NCBI RefSeq assembly: GCF_007751715.1
Contig: NZ_CP036292.1
Span: 7,013,339 to 7,077,338 of the forward strand
DNA: 64,000 nt
Direction: 5' to 3'
DNA from: Rosistilla oblonga
GTDB lineage: Bacteria; Planctomycetota; Planctomycetia; Pirellulales; Pirellulaceae
In this document: positions 50,788 through 60,030 of the stretch, piece by piece
How the letters are laid out: each line of letters starts with the position of its first letter
Numbering within the stretch: the first letter of the stretch is position 1
Made by a program: the position numbers and the translations under genes
The notes under the pieces: generated by a model
The model's input: the letters and a program-made list of their open reading frames with translations, nothing else
What the model was told of the DNA's origin: nothing
Database searches by the model: none

Positions 50788-53031
50788 TCAGGCGAGTCCC
50801 CAGCGGCGTCGCAAGATCCACTCGCCACTCAGCAAAGCGACAACCAGCGCGGCGGCAGCCCAATGATTCCAGATCGGGCGAGAGGGAAGTTCGCGGAGCC
50901 GGATCGTTCGCCCGGCAGGCAATTCGGCCAACAGCGATTCCGCCGCCTGTTCCGCCGTCAGCAATTTGCCGCCGCTGATCCGGCTCGCTTCATCCATCGC
51001 GATCAACGCCGCGTGTCCCTCCAGAAATTCGCTCGATGGCGATTCGATCCGCACCGCGACCGGGTCGGGCGGTTGGGCCAGCACAGGGTCGATCAACCGG
51101 ATCCAATAGTCGCCCGGTGGCAGATCGTTGGCCGTCCCCCGCAGCAACTGCGGATCGCTTGTCGGATACAACGTCTCCAATCGCGGCGAATCGCCATCGC
51201 GGCCGATCGCGACACGAGCCTGTCGCGGACTCTCCGATTTGGGCAGCGTCAACTCGATCGGCAACGGTTGCCCTTCGGTAAACCGACTCCCCGAAACCTG
51301 CAGGCGAGCCGATTCGATGACGTCGGTCCGTTTGCGGCGAGCCAATTTCCGGACGACTTGCAACCAATAGCGTTCGTGGAGGTTGTGCGCCGACGATCCG
51401 CTCAGCCAACGAAACGACTCGTCGCTCAACTGCAGCCAGACCTGCCCAGCCCCAACAACTTGGCTTACAACCACCGGCAACGAAGCTGTCTGCTGAGGCG
51501 AGTCGCCGGTCGCCAGGATCACCTGTGCGGCTGGCTTGAGCTCGGCGGATCGCATCAGCCAATACAGCGGCGGCAGTTGCGACCACTGGATCCCGGCGGG
51601 CAGCGGCAGGTCGCCGGCGGCTTGCCCCAACCGCGTTCGCTCGACCACCAGCGGCCGCGATTGCGGACCGGCGGGAGCTTGCAAGCCGCGGGGATCGACC
51701 GGGATCAGATCGGCCAACGCCGATCCGTTGGGAATCGCCAACCGGTTCTCCGGGCCAGCGACAACAACCAGTCCCGTCCCGCGGGATCGCACCAGTTCGT
51801 CGATCTGACCGAGCATCAATTCGCCCAACTGGTCGACGTCGGCATCGCATAAGATCACCACGTCCAAGGCTTCCAATTCGTCCGGCTTGACCGGTGGCAG
51901 CGCGGCCGCCGAACGATCCTGTTCGGCATAACGTGGGTCGCCATCCTGCAGCACGCTGGTCAAGCGGATCAGATTTTCCGCCGCGTTGCCTTGTCCTTGA
52001 GCCCGTTCCAACAAGTGCTTTAGAAAACGGAACTCGTAGCTCGGCTGTTGAGCGATCAGCAGCACGCCGATCGGTTCGTCGCGAACCACCAGTCGCATCG
52101 GCTTGCGATTGTTGTCGGTAAAGATTTCGCCATCGATCGGCGGCACAACCACCTGCAGATTCCAGATTCCCGGTCGATCGGCGGTGAAGGTCAGCGGAAC
52201 GACGGTCCGCGTCGGCGACGTTTCCATCCGCACTTGTTGGCGAGCCAGCAGCGCATCGGAATCGCGATCGCGCAGCTCGACAGCAACCTCGCTTCCCGCT
52301 GGCGCGGTGCCACGCAGCAGCACGCGAACCTGCACTTCATCCCCCAGGAACGCCCGGTCGTCGGCAACAACTTCGTCGATCGCAAGCTCCGGCGGCGGTT
52401 GCTCCCCGCCTAAGCCGACGGTCCACAGCGGAATGTTCTGCGCCGCCAATCGATCGGCTGCGACGCGCAAACTGGCACCGTCGGTAACGATCCCGTCGGA
52501 CATCAAGACGACCGCCGCCGTCGAACGACCGCGTTGGGCATTGGTCAACTGCAGCAGCCCGTCTCCCAAGCGACTCGATTGACCATCGGCTTGCAGTTCG
52601 GCGACCGAACCCATCGGGCGGATCTGTTCGCTGACCGCGTACATCTTTAAGCGATACCGTTGCTCGAGCGCCTGCACCCAATCGGGCTCGGCCAACAATC
52701 TTTGGGCGCGAGCCAACCGATTGATCCCGACGTCGCTGGCCGAGTCACCCGCGGGCAACTGCATGCTGGCCGAATCGTCGACCAGCATCAGCAGATCGGG
52801 CAGATCGGTCTCGAAAAACGAGAGCCGCCAACCGCCAAGCATCAGAAACAGCCCAGCCAAAGCGGCCAGCCGCAGCGTCGACAACACAACGGTCTTCCGC
52901 CACGCGAGCTGCTGGGCGACCAACAACCACGTCGTCCAACCGGCGATCGCCAGGAACAACACCGCCAGCCCCCACGCTGGCAGCGGCCAAGCGTGTTGCA
53001 ATTCCCAGCTGATGTCGACGGCTAATATCAT
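50788..53031 (-). CDS. Membrane protein with von Willebrand A domain
   Basis: 747 aa from the ATG at 53029-53031. Two transmembrane helices near the N-terminus (about 16-39 and 47-66), a VWA domain with MIDAS DDSAS (LLMLVDDSASM) from about 75 to 235, a periplasmic beta-rich part, a glutamine-amidotransferase-like segment (LDVVILCDADVDQLGELML), and a C-terminal helix (AAAALVVALLSGEWIL). Belongs to the BatA/VWA protein group often found with MoxR ATPases; role is in envelope or complex assembly. Third gene of the run on this strand, 66 bases after the coiled-coil protein. Confidence 0.85.
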   Translation of the reverse strand: MILAVDISWELQHAWPLPAWGLAVLFLAIAGWTTWLLVAQQLAWRKTVVLSTLRLAALAGLFLMLGGWRLSFFETDLPDLLMLVDDSASMQLPAGDSASDVGINRLARAQRLLAEPDWVQALEQRYRLKMYAVSEQIRPMGSVAELQADGQSSRLGDGLLQLTNAQRGRSTAAVVLMSDGIVTDGASLRVAADRLAAQNIPLWTVGLGGEQPPPELAIDEVVADDRAFLGDEVQVRVLLRGTAPAGSEVAVELRDRDSDALLARQQVRMETSPTRTVVPLTFTADRPGIWNLQVVVPPIDGEIFTDNNRKPMRLVVRDEPIGVLLIAQQPSYEFRFLKHLLERAQGQGNAAENLIRLTSVLQDGDPRYAEQDRSAAALPPVKPDELEALDVVILCDADVDQLGELMLGQIDELVRSRGTGLVVVAGPENRLAIPNGSALADLIPVDPRGLQAPAGPQSRPLVVERTRLGQAAGDLPLPAGIQWSQLPPLYWLMRSAELKPAAQVILATGDSPQQTASLPVVVSQVVGAGQVWLQLSDESFRWLSGSSAHNLHERYWLQVVRKLARRKRTDVIESARLQVSGSRFTEGQPLPIELTLPKSESPRQARVAIGRDGDSPRLETLYPTSDPQLLRGTANDLPPGDYWIRLIDPVLAQPPDPVAVRIESPSSEFLEGHAALIAMDEASRISGGKLLTAEQAAESLLAELPAGRTIRLRELPSRPIWNHWAAAALVVALLSGEWILRRRWGLA

Positions 53032-53097
53032 CCGTTGAAACGTTCCCACAGTTTGGCGTCTGGCGGATTCCAAGAGGCCGGCGATCTCGGCGAGCGA

Positions 53098-53589
53098 TTA
53101 CGCATCGGGCTTCGCTTCGGCAGCGCTGCCGGAATTGCGAACCGCCGGTTTCTTCGCCTTCTTCGGACGCCGCTCTTTCCCCGCGCTGCCGCTCCGTTCG
53201 GGATGCAATTGGGCGAGCGTTTCTTGCAGTTCGGCAAGCTTCGCCTGAGTCGCTTCGATCTCGTCGGTCAAACGCTGCGCCAATTGTTCCCGCTGGTCGA
53301 AGAACGCCTGCACGTCGTCCAGCAGCGAACCGCTGCCGCCGCCAACTTCCGGTTCGGTCGCCTCCACCTCGTCGCTCTCGCTCGGAAGGTTCTCGTCGCC
53401 GCCAGCCTCGGCTTCGTCGTCGCTCGGTTTATCTTCGTCGCTGAGTGGCGCGTCGGTTTGGTCCTCTGTGGCGGTTGCCGCGTCGGCGGCATCACTGGTC
53501 TCGGGAGCGGCGGCGGCGGTCGACGATTCGGAAGCGGATGTTGTGGAAGCGGACGCGGCATCTTCGCGTCGCGGTGATTTTTTGGGCAC
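53098..53589 (-). CDS. Acidic/coiled-coil/basic hypothetical protein
   Basis: 163 aa starting at GTG 53587-53589 (MPKKSPRREDAASAS). Residues 10-85 are low-complexity Ala/Ser/Asp/Glu; 88-130 form a coiled coil (LLDDVQAFFDQREQLAQRLTDEIEATQAKLAELQETLAQL); 131-163 are strongly basic (ERRPKKAKKPA). The coiled coil with a nucleic-acid-like tail suggests a linker or chromatin-type protein, but no family is recognised. It lies between two VWA genes on the same strand, though 551 bases after the first. Confidence 0.6.
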   Translation of the reverse strand: MPKKSPRREDAASASTTSASESSTAAAAPETSDAADAATATEDQTDAPLSDEDKPSDDEAEAGGDENLPSESDEVEATEPEVGGGSGSLLDDVQAFFDQREQLAQRLTDEIEATQAKLAELQETLAQLHPERSGSAGKERRPKKAKKPAVRNSGSAAEAKPDA

Positions 53590-53910
53590 TTTAGAATTCA
53601 GTCCTCATGAAAGCGAATTAAGGCAAGTTGCATGCGACCAGGCAAAGCAACCCTAGGCAAGCTAAGCAAGGTATGTCAATCGTTTCTATAATTCCGTGGC
53701 GTGCGATCCCATTGCCTCTAAAAGGGTGGAAATCGCTACAACACATTCCGTGGTCGGTCCGATTATTACAAGCATCAGGTTAACACGGCAACCGATCGAA
53801 ATGGAAACCCGTTGCTCCCCATCGGATTCTATTCCCCGGTGCCGCGAAACCCTGAGTTTTCACTGTCTTCAAGAGTCTTCAATGTTTGCACGCTACCGGA
53901 GGAACTACTC

Positions 53911-53934
53911 GATGAAATGGAATTTGTCTTTTTA
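53911..53934 (+). CDS. Possible 7-residue leader peptide
   Basis: An ATG preceded by GGAGGAA at 6-7 bases opens a 7-codon ORF (M-K-W-N-L-S-F) ending TAA. A ribosome site this good before so short a frame, followed directly by a large hairpin, resembles a leader peptide. There is no plus-strand gene downstream for it to control (the next is at 56251 behind an opposing gene). Speculative. Confidence 0.25.
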
Positions 53935-53940
53935 ATATAG

Positions 53941-54013
53941 TGTCGCCGCATCCACATGTTGGACCGTCTGAGTTATGCCCCTAACTCAGACGGAACCGAC
54001 GGATGCGTCGACA
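53941..54013 (+). ncRNA. Long hairpin element
   Basis: Nested inverted repeats: TGTCG/CGACA (53941-53945 / 54009-54013), CGCATCC/GGATGCG (53947-53953 / 54001-54007), TTGG/AACC (53959-53962 / 53994-53997) and a perfect 12-bp stem CCGTCTGAGTTA/TAACTCAGACGG (53964-53975 / 53982-53993) with loop TGCCCC. Total pairing is 28 bp in 73 bases. No T-run follows, so it is not a terminator itself. A structured RNA or a palindromic mobile remnant are both possible. Confidence 0.45.
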
Positions 54014-54032
54014 AATGCGATTCGCCCCTTCC

Positions 54033-54073
54033 GAGCGAGTGGTCACCAACTTTTGGAGATCACTCGCTCTTTT
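54033..54073 (+). terminator. Plus-strand intrinsic terminator-like hairpin
   Basis: GAGCGAGTG (54033-54041) pairs with CACTCGCTC (54061-54069) with an inner CCAA/TTGG, then TTTT at 54070-54073. It is correctly oriented for the plus strand, although the neighbouring genes are on the minus strand. Confidence 0.6.
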
Positions 54074-54140
54074 CGTTGCTACAGCAACCATGGATCGCAA
54101 ATCGCCCGACCGTCGGTCCGCTGTGGCGCTCGCAAACCAA

Positions 54141-56144
54141 CTAACGCAGTCGCAACTGACGGCTGCCCCACGATTCCGCCACCAAACATCCAATCAAACA
54201 GGCCAGCACAATTTGGAACAGCGGCACCCCCGTCGTTTCCAAAGCTTGCGGTTCTGGTTTCGCTTCGACCGCCCCATCGTCGGCTCCACGCAACCGCTCC
54301 GGCAGTTGTGCGGTCTCGATCATCGCAAGGTCGCTCTCCGCCACCGGCGGATTGATGACAAACCGGCCAACCGTTTTCCCGTCGCGCTCGACTGGATAGA
54401 CGCCCGCATCGCGCGATGTGGAACCATCCGTAGTGTCAGCCGCACCGGTTTCGGTCTGCGTTACCGCAACCGATTCCTGCATCAACGGGATGAAGCTGGG
54501 CCATAGAGCGATTGCATTCCAAGCTTCGCCGTCGGCGCCAGCTTGCGGATTGACGGCTGTTGCCATGACCAACAGATGAGCTCCCGACGCGAGCCGTTTG
54601 GACAATAACAGCGGATCGCCATCGCCGATGCCAAGGACTGTTTCGATACTCGAGTCTGCCGCCGGATCGATCTTCCAGTAGCGAAAGATCGGCGTCGTGA
54701 TCAATCCGCTGTCGGGATGCGATTGAAACGGTTTGCTGATCCGATGGCTGTATCCTTTGGGATCGATTGGATATTGATCGACGTCGGCGAGCGATTCGAT
54801 ACGCCCGATCGAAAGCGGATCGCCCGGATCGCCCGATGAAAATTCTCGGTTAAACGTTTGCGGGTCGATGCCCGGGCCAAGCCACAGCATCGCGCTGTGC
54901 CCCTGCCGCAGATAAGATCGCAGCCAGCGAGCGTCCTCGCTGCGCAGCGGTCCCCAATCGCATAACACGATGAAATCGAAGCCATCCGGCGGCAATTGGC
55001 TCAGCCGCTGCGAGGCGATCTGTTGGACATCCAATTGCCCGGCCGTGCCGCTCCGCAGCGCGGTCGCGACAAACCGCGTCGCCGCCGCGTCGGCACCGAT
55101 GCAAGCCACTCGCAACTGCGACCGCATCTCGACCACCAGGCGTCGGATGTTGTCGGCGTTCAAATCGTCGTCGGGAATCTTAACCGCCAGCACATGTTCC
55201 CCGGCCGGCAACGCGACCTGCCACGCGACATCGCTGCGAGCACCCGGATCGATCGCGATCCGGCGACTCTCCCGGACCACGTCGTCGACCAATAACTGAA
55301 CCAACATCGGATCGCTGCCACTCTGCGGTGATCGCGCGATCCGGCTGTGGAGTTGCAGCGGTTGCTGAGCTACAAAAAATCCGGGATCGGCGTGGAAGGC
55401 GTCGATGTGCGAGTTATCGACATCGCGGTTGCCGACGTCGACGATCGCCCAACTCGCATGTGGCGAGAGTTTCGTCTGCGCAGGGACGCTTCGCCAGGAA
55501 AGAGCTTGCAGATCGGCGAAGATCGCGACCTCGACGTCGCCCGACCACAACCGATCGCTGTTGATTTCATCGATCCGCCGAGAGACGTTTTCGATCGCCA
55601 GGCCAAATGCGGTTTCGCTGTCGGTCGGTTGCAGCGACGCCAGCGTTTGCTGCATCTCGACTGGATCATAGGTGATCGTATCGACGATCCAGTCGTTTTG
55701 GGCACTTGCCTGCAGCAACAGGAACCCGTCGCCGGGGTGCGCATCGTCGCACCGCCGGGTCGCCGCAGCGATCGCGTCGGACCACCGCGTTCCGTCGTCG
55801 TGGCGCGTCTTCATCGACATCGATCCGTCAATCACTAGGATCTGCAAACGCGGCCTGCGATCGAGCGGAACGTCCGCCGAAGCATCGATCACCGGATCGG
55901 CGAGCGCGATCGCAAACAGCACGATTGCCAGCACCCGCAAGGCCAACAGCAGCCATTGCCACAGTCGAAACTTTCGCTGCGATTTCTGTTGCGCCGCGAT
56001 CACAAACTGGACTGCAGCCCAGCGGATCGAACGCCGCTGGCGACGCGAAAGCAGATGCAACACGATCGGAATCGCTGCTGCGGCCGCCCACAGCAACATC
56101 CAGCTGCTTGTAAAAAGGCCTAAAAAAAGCAGCTCATTTCCCAT
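54141..56144 (-). CDS. BatA-type membrane protein with VWA domain
   Basis: 667 aa. ATG at 56142-56144. N-terminal BatA domain (aerotolerance regulator N-term; SSWMLLWAAAAAIPIVLHLLSRRQRRSIRWAAVQFV, about 12-47) with a second helix at about 62-82, then a VWA domain with MIDAS DGSMS (LVIDGSMSM) from about 100. The middle is beta-rich, with IVLCDWGPLRSEDARWL near 400-416. One C-terminal transmembrane helix (FQIVLACLIGCLVAES). Probably pairs with the VWA gene at 50788 in an envelope-associated complex. No MoxR or DUF58 gene is in the window. Confidence 0.87.
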   Translation of the reverse strand: MGNELLFLGLFTSSWMLLWAAAAAIPIVLHLLSRRQRRSIRWAAVQFVIAAQQKSQRKFRLWQWLLLALRVLAIVLFAIALADPVIDASADVPLDRRPRLQILVIDGSMSMKTRHDDGTRWSDAIAAATRRCDDAHPGDGFLLLQASAQNDWIVDTITYDPVEMQQTLASLQPTDSETAFGLAIENVSRRIDEINSDRLWSGDVEVAIFADLQALSWRSVPAQTKLSPHASWAIVDVGNRDVDNSHIDAFHADPGFFVAQQPLQLHSRIARSPQSGSDPMLVQLLVDDVVRESRRIAIDPGARSDVAWQVALPAGEHVLAVKIPDDDLNADNIRRLVVEMRSQLRVACIGADAAATRFVATALRSGTAGQLDVQQIASQRLSQLPPDGFDFIVLCDWGPLRSEDARWLRSYLRQGHSAMLWLGPGIDPQTFNREFSSGDPGDPLSIGRIESLADVDQYPIDPKGYSHRISKPFQSHPDSGLITTPIFRYWKIDPAADSSIETVLGIGDGDPLLLSKRLASGAHLLVMATAVNPQAGADGEAWNAIALWPSFIPLMQESVAVTQTETGAADTTDGSTSRDAGVYPVERDGKTVGRFVINPPVAESDLAMIETAQLPERLRGADDGAVEAKPEPQALETTGVPLFQIVLACLIGCLVAESWGSRQLRLR

Positions 56145-56250
56145 CGTGTTGGTTGTCGAGAAGGGGGTTTCAAAGAAAATAGACTGCTTCGCAATACCAC
56201 AAGCACCGGCTTGCTGGCGTCGACTCCATTTCCAATTCTCTCAAATTGCA

Positions 56251-57825
56251 ATGAATAACACTAGCAGCTTCAAGGTATTGTTTCTGATCGCCCTGATCGG
56301 GACCGTCGTGGGATGCAAGAGCGAGCCCGCCGATCGGCCCGAGGAAACGCCAGCCGAAGCGGTCGAAAAGGCTCCCGCATCGGACGCGCCAGCCGAATCG
56401 GAAGCGACTGCCGCGATGGATGATCCCGAATCGCAGCCGGGCGTGATCGTGATGGACGCCGACCAGCTGCTAGCCAACCGCTTGCCCGCCGAACAGGCGA
56501 GCCAAGGTTGGGTGCGACTGTTCGACGGCCAAACCTTCTTTGGATGGCAGATCGCTAGCCAAGCGAACTGGCAGATCGACGATGGGGTGCTGAGTGTCGA
56601 TGACGGCGAAAAGGGGCTGATCTGCACCACCACGCGTTGGCGCGATTATCAACTGTCGCTGGAATTCAAAGCCTCTCCCGAAACCAACAGCGGCGTTTTT
56701 CTGCGAACGAACCTGTTCCCAACCGATCCGACGGTCGACTGCTATGAATTGAATATCGCTTCGGTCGACAACCCCTTCCCGACCGGCAGCTTGGTGCAGC
56801 GGGAACCGAAAAGCAGCGCCGACATCGCCGCATTCGATTACGACGTGTGGCATCGATACGACATTCGCGTCGAAGGTGCGACCGTCAACGTGAAGCTCGA
56901 CGGCGTGGAAATCCTCAACTTCGTCGATCCCAACCCATTGCCCGCCGGCTTGATCGGTCTGCAATACAACGGCGGCCCGGCAGCGTTTCGCGATATCCGC
57001 GTCCGACCGCTGGGACTCGATTCGTTGATCTCCGAGAAGATCGAAGACCACTGGGTCCGCTATCCCGAGATGGAAGGGGATTACCAGATGACCGACGACG
57101 GGATGCAGATCACCGGCGGTCGGGCTCAACTGGAATCGAAGGCTCAATACGACGACTTTGCCCTGCTGGCCGAAGTCCGCACCAACGCGGCAGCTTTGAA
57201 TTCGGGGATCTTCTTCCGCTGCATTCCCGGCGACGTGATGATGGGATACGAATGCCAGATCTCTAACGCCACGATCGAAGGCGATCCGATGTTCCCGGCC
57301 GATTGCGGAACCGGCGGATTCTTCCGTCGCAAGGATGCTCGGATCGTTGCCGCCGACGATCAGGAATGGTTTTCGATGCTGTTGATCGCCGATGGATCGA
57401 CGATGGCGACGTGGGTCAACGGACTGCAGGTCAGCGAATGGAGCGACGATCGCGCCCCCGACGCCAACCCACGCAAGGGTCAACGCCTGGAAGCCGGTAC
57501 GTTGATGCTGCAAGCTCACGATCCGACGACCGATATCCACATCCGCCAACTGGCCGTCGCAACCCTCGCCGCCCCCGTCGAAGAAGCGAAGCCCGAAGCC
57601 AAAGCAGAAGTGCAACCCGAATCGACGGAAGAAGCCAAGGAAGAGCCGAAGGAAGAGGCAAAGCCTGAAGCGAAAGAAGAGCCACAGCCCGAGGCGAAAG
57701 AGGAAGCGAAAGAAGAGAAAAAGCCCGAGGTGAAGGAAGAGGCAAAACCGGAAGCCAAGGAAGAAGCGAAGCCAGAAGTCAAGGAAGAGGCGAAGCCAGA
57801 GGCGGCGGAAGAAACGCAGGAGTAG
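56251..57825 (+). CDS. Lipoprotein with two DUF1080 domains and a Glu/Lys/Pro tail
   Basis: 524 aa from ATG 56251. Signal and lipobox (LFLIALIGTVVGC, Cys near 20). An Ala/Glu/Pro linker, then two DUF1080 (3-keto-disaccharide hydrolase) beta-sandwich units: about 85-255 (LFDGQTFFGWQIA...LEFKASPETNSGVFLRT) and 270-445 (AQLESKAQYDDFALLAEVRTN...NSGIFFRCIPG). The last ~80 residues are a Glu-Ala-Lys-Pro repeat (units like EEAKPEAK). DUF1080 proteins bind or cleave glucoside-type sugars outside the cytoplasm. The charged tail is unusual and may tether it to the wall. Divergent from the BatA gene. Confidence 0.87.
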   Translation: MNNTSSFKVLFLIALIGTVVGCKSEPADRPEETPAEAVEKAPASDAPAESEATAAMDDPESQPGVIVMDADQLLANRLPAEQASQGWVRLFDGQTFFGWQIASQANWQIDDGVLSVDDGEKGLICTTTRWRDYQLSLEFKASPETNSGVFLRTNLFPTDPTVDCYELNIASVDNPFPTGSLVQREPKSSADIAAFDYDVWHRYDIRVEGATVNVKLDGVEILNFVDPNPLPAGLIGLQYNGGPAAFRDIRVRPLGLDSLISEKIEDHWVRYPEMEGDYQMTDDGMQITGGRAQLESKAQYDDFALLAEVRTNAAALNSGIFFRCIPGDVMMGYECQISNATIEGDPMFPADCGTGGFFRRKDARIVAADDQEWFSMLLIADGSTMATWVNGLQVSEWSDDRAPDANPRKGQRLEAGTLMLQAHDPTTDIHIRQLAVATLAAPVEEAKPEAKAEVQPESTEEAKEEPKEEAKPEAKEEPQPEAKEEAKEEKKPEVKEEAKPEAKEEAKPEVKEEAKPEAAEETQE

Positions 57826-57979
57826 GCCGGGCGAGCGTTTTGCCGGGCGAGAGTGGCCAGGGGCGAGCGGATCGATTCAAATCGGGGGATGTCGCGACGG
57901 GCTGGACCAGCCCTTTATAATGATCGGCCCTCGATTGGTTTGACTGGATCGAGGCCATTCCTTTAACGAAAGCTCCACG

Positions 57980-58582
57980 ATGAAAAAAATCGCCTCCCTG
58001 CTTGGAATCTGCCTACTCTCGACCACCTGTTTCGCTCAAGCGACCGCGACAACTCTGAAGCCTGTCGCTCTGCAGGCCGGCACCGCAGCGATCTCTCCCG
58101 CGAATTCGCGGATCGATTTTGTTGGCACGCACGAAGGGGACAAGCCCGATCCGCGCAAGGGTGGCTTCGGCAAGTTTACGGGCCAAGCGAAGGTCGCCGC
58201 CGATGGCTCGCTGCAATCGATCGCTTGGGAGATCGAAACCGGATCGCTGTTTACCGAGATCCCCAAGCTGACCGGACACCTGAAGAACTCCGACTTCTTC
58301 GACGTCCGCGAATATCCAAAGGCTTCGTTCCAATCGACTTCCGTCGCCGCCGGTTCGGGTGAAGGGAACTACATCGTCACCGGTGATCTGACGCTGCTGA
58401 AGGCGACGAAGTCGATCAAGATTCCCGTTTCGGTCGACGTCTCCGCCGAAGGGCTAACGCTGCACAGTAAATTCAAAATCGATCGCACGCAGTTCGGAAT
58501 GAACTACGGTCAAGGCAAGGTGAGCAACGATGTCCAGATGACAGTTGCCATCGGCCAGCCGACCGAAGCGGCGGGACGCTAA
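57980..58582 (+). CDS. YceI-family protein
   Basis: 200 aa from ATG 57980. Signal peptide KKIASLLGICLLSTTCFAQ. YceI lipocalin-like domain from about 40: SRIDFVGTHEGDK, FGKFTGQAKVAADGSLQSIAWEIETGSL, LTGHLKNSDFFDVREYPKASFQST, LTLLKATKSIKIPV, FKIDRTQFGMNYG. Binds polyprenoid-type lipids in the periplasm in characterised homologues. The stop is a few bases from the next gene, which starts at a GTG just after it. Confidence 0.93.
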   Translation: MKKIASLLGICLLSTTCFAQATATTLKPVALQAGTAAISPANSRIDFVGTHEGDKPDPRKGGFGKFTGQAKVAADGSLQSIAWEIETGSLFTEIPKLTGHLKNSDFFDVREYPKASFQSTSVAAGSGEGNYIVTGDLTLLKATKSIKIPVSVDVSAEGLTLHSKFKIDRTQFGMNYGQGKVSNDVQMTVAIGQPTEAAGR

Positions 58583-58583
58583 C

Positions 58584-59504
58584 GTGTTCTCGATCCAGGA
58601 CATCCTCTACGGCGGGTGCTTGCCCGCCGTGGTTGCGGTGCTTTCCTTTGTTACAGCATCGCGTGTATTGCCCGAACGGGTCGGATCTCGCTACGCTTCT
58701 GCTGCCGCGTTGACGCTCGGCTTTCTCGCCGGATACGCGATGCTCGCGCTCGGGCCCTGGGCAGCGGAATCGCACTGGCACTGGCTCCCCTACGCGCTGC
58801 TGATCGCATCGGTCGCCGGACCGATCGCCGCGGCCGAGGGTGTACATGCCGTCGAACGCTGGCTGATGTTTGCGCTCATGGGCGGCGTGGTCGCCTGGTT
58901 CTTAGTCCCCGACTGGGACGATCTGCAGCCGTCGTGGGCGGTCCATGCCAGCGTCTTGGCGATCTATATCGCTTGCCTGGCCGGCGGTTTGGAATCGTTG
59001 GCTCGGCGGATCCCGGGACCTCTGTTGCCCGCAACGCTTTGGATGACGCTCAGCGCTGCCGCCGTGGCGTTGGCTCTCTCGGGCAGCCTACGTTTCGCTC
59101 AGATTGCCTTGGCCGGTGCAGCGGCGATGTTTGGACTGACGCTCCTCGCCTGGTTTCGCCCGACGAAGACGTCGTTGGTCGGCTGCGGTTTTGCTGTCGC
59201 GGTGCTGACCGCGGGGGCGTTGTTGATCGGGCGAGTCAATTCGTTCAGCGAAGTGCCTTTGGCAACGTACCTGTTGATTCCGCTGGCACCGCTGGCGTTG
59301 TTCGCCAGTCTCGCCGGACCACTCTCTCGCAGCGAAGGTTTTAAAGGCGTCGTCGTTCGATTGGCGCTGCCGATCTTGCTGCTTGGCATCGCGGTCGGCC
59401 TAGCGATCGCCGCCGAAGCCGGTTCCGAAGAGATGGACTACAGCATGCGGCAACTCCCGCAACGACTTAACGCTTCTCCGATTCAGCTCGACGCGCTTCT
59501 TTAA
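58584..59504 (+). CDS. Multi-pass membrane protein of unknown function
   Basis: 306 aa from GTG 58584, one base after the YceI stop; an in-frame start further upstream would overlap YceI. About eight hydrophobic helices (e.g. YASAAALTLGFLAGYAMLAL, VAVLTAGALLIG, LPILLLGIAVGLAIAAE) and few charged residues. No recognised transporter signature. Co-transcription with YceI is likely from the spacing, so a lipid-related role is possible but unproven. Convergent with the DUF4416 gene, overlapping its 3' end by 38 bases. Confidence 0.75.
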   Translation: MFSIQDILYGGCLPAVVAVLSFVTASRVLPERVGSRYASAAALTLGFLAGYAMLALGPWAAESHWHWLPYALLIASVAGPIAAAEGVHAVERWLMFALMGGVVAWFLVPDWDDLQPSWAVHASVLAIYIACLAGGLESLARRIPGPLLPATLWMTLSAAAVALALSGSLRFAQIALAGAAAMFGLTLLAWFRPTKTSLVGCGFAVAVLTAGALLIGRVNSFSEVPLATYLLIPLAPLALFASLAGPLSRSEGFKGVVVRLALPILLLGIAVGLAIAAEAGSEEMDYSMRQLPQRLNASPIQLDALL

Positions 59505-60030
59505 ACAACGCCTTCAGTTCCTCGCGCGCGGCGTTCAAGAAGTTCATCGCCGGCTCGGTTTGGTAATCGGGGTAGGTCCATGGATGCACCTTCCAGCTGC
59601 CGCCGGTGAACGACATCGTGACCTCGGCAAAGATGCCGTCGCGGAGATACAGCCGATGGTCGCGGTCTTTGGTCGTGGCCAGAACAAACTTGGCCAGCGT
59701 GAGGTAGCCCGAATCGAGATTCAACGGGCGGTCTTCGGGATAGCTGTTCTGCGCCTTGAAATCGAGCTCCCATTGATTGGTCAGCAGCTTCCAATCGGCA
59801 AGCTGTTGCGGATCGCGGAGCGGTTCAAAGGCGAAGATCTGTTTCTTCAGATCGTTGCCCATCTCGGCTTGGTAATAATTGGTCATGTCGAAGGCAAACA
59901 ACTCGCTCTTCAGCCGGACCTGGAACCCGGCGGCGGCAAACGTTTCGACTGACCAATCGAGCGCGTCGTCGTATCGCGTGGTGATCGCGCACAACGGCAT
60001 CACGCTCTCTGGCATTCGCACAACACCCAT
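59467..60030 (-). CDS. DUF4416 family protein
   Basis: 187 aa from the ATG at 60028-60030 (the longer frame up to 60297 is Arg/Cys/Pro-rich and unrelated). Soluble. Matches the DUF4416 pattern with WSVETFAAAGFQVRLKSELFAFDMTNYYQAEMGNDLKKQIFAFEPL, LNLDSGYLTLAKFVLATTKDRDHRLYLRDGIFAEVTMSF and HPWTYPDYQT. Function unknown; the family is common in planctomycetes and deltaproteobacteria. Divergent from the aminotransferase gene across 164 bases; the 3' end overlaps the membrane protein gene. Confidence 0.87.
   Translation of the reverse strand: MGVVRMPESVMPLCAITTRYDDALDWSVETFAAAGFQVRLKSELFAFDMTNYYQAEMGNDLKKQIFAFEPLRDPQQLADWKLLTNQWELDFKAQNSYPEDRPLNLDSGYLTLAKFVLATTKDRDHRLYLRDGIFAEVTMSFTGGSWKVHPWTYPDYQTEPAMNFLNAAREELKALFKEARRAESEKR

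Larger units (their letters stand above)
53590..54140. other. Non-coding region with two strong hairpins
   Basis: 551 bases between the two VWA-cluster genes. Holds a short ORF with a good ribosome site (about 53911), a 73-base hairpin (53941-54013) and a terminator-like hairpin (54033-54073) on the plus strand, opposite to the flanking genes. Confidence 0.6.
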
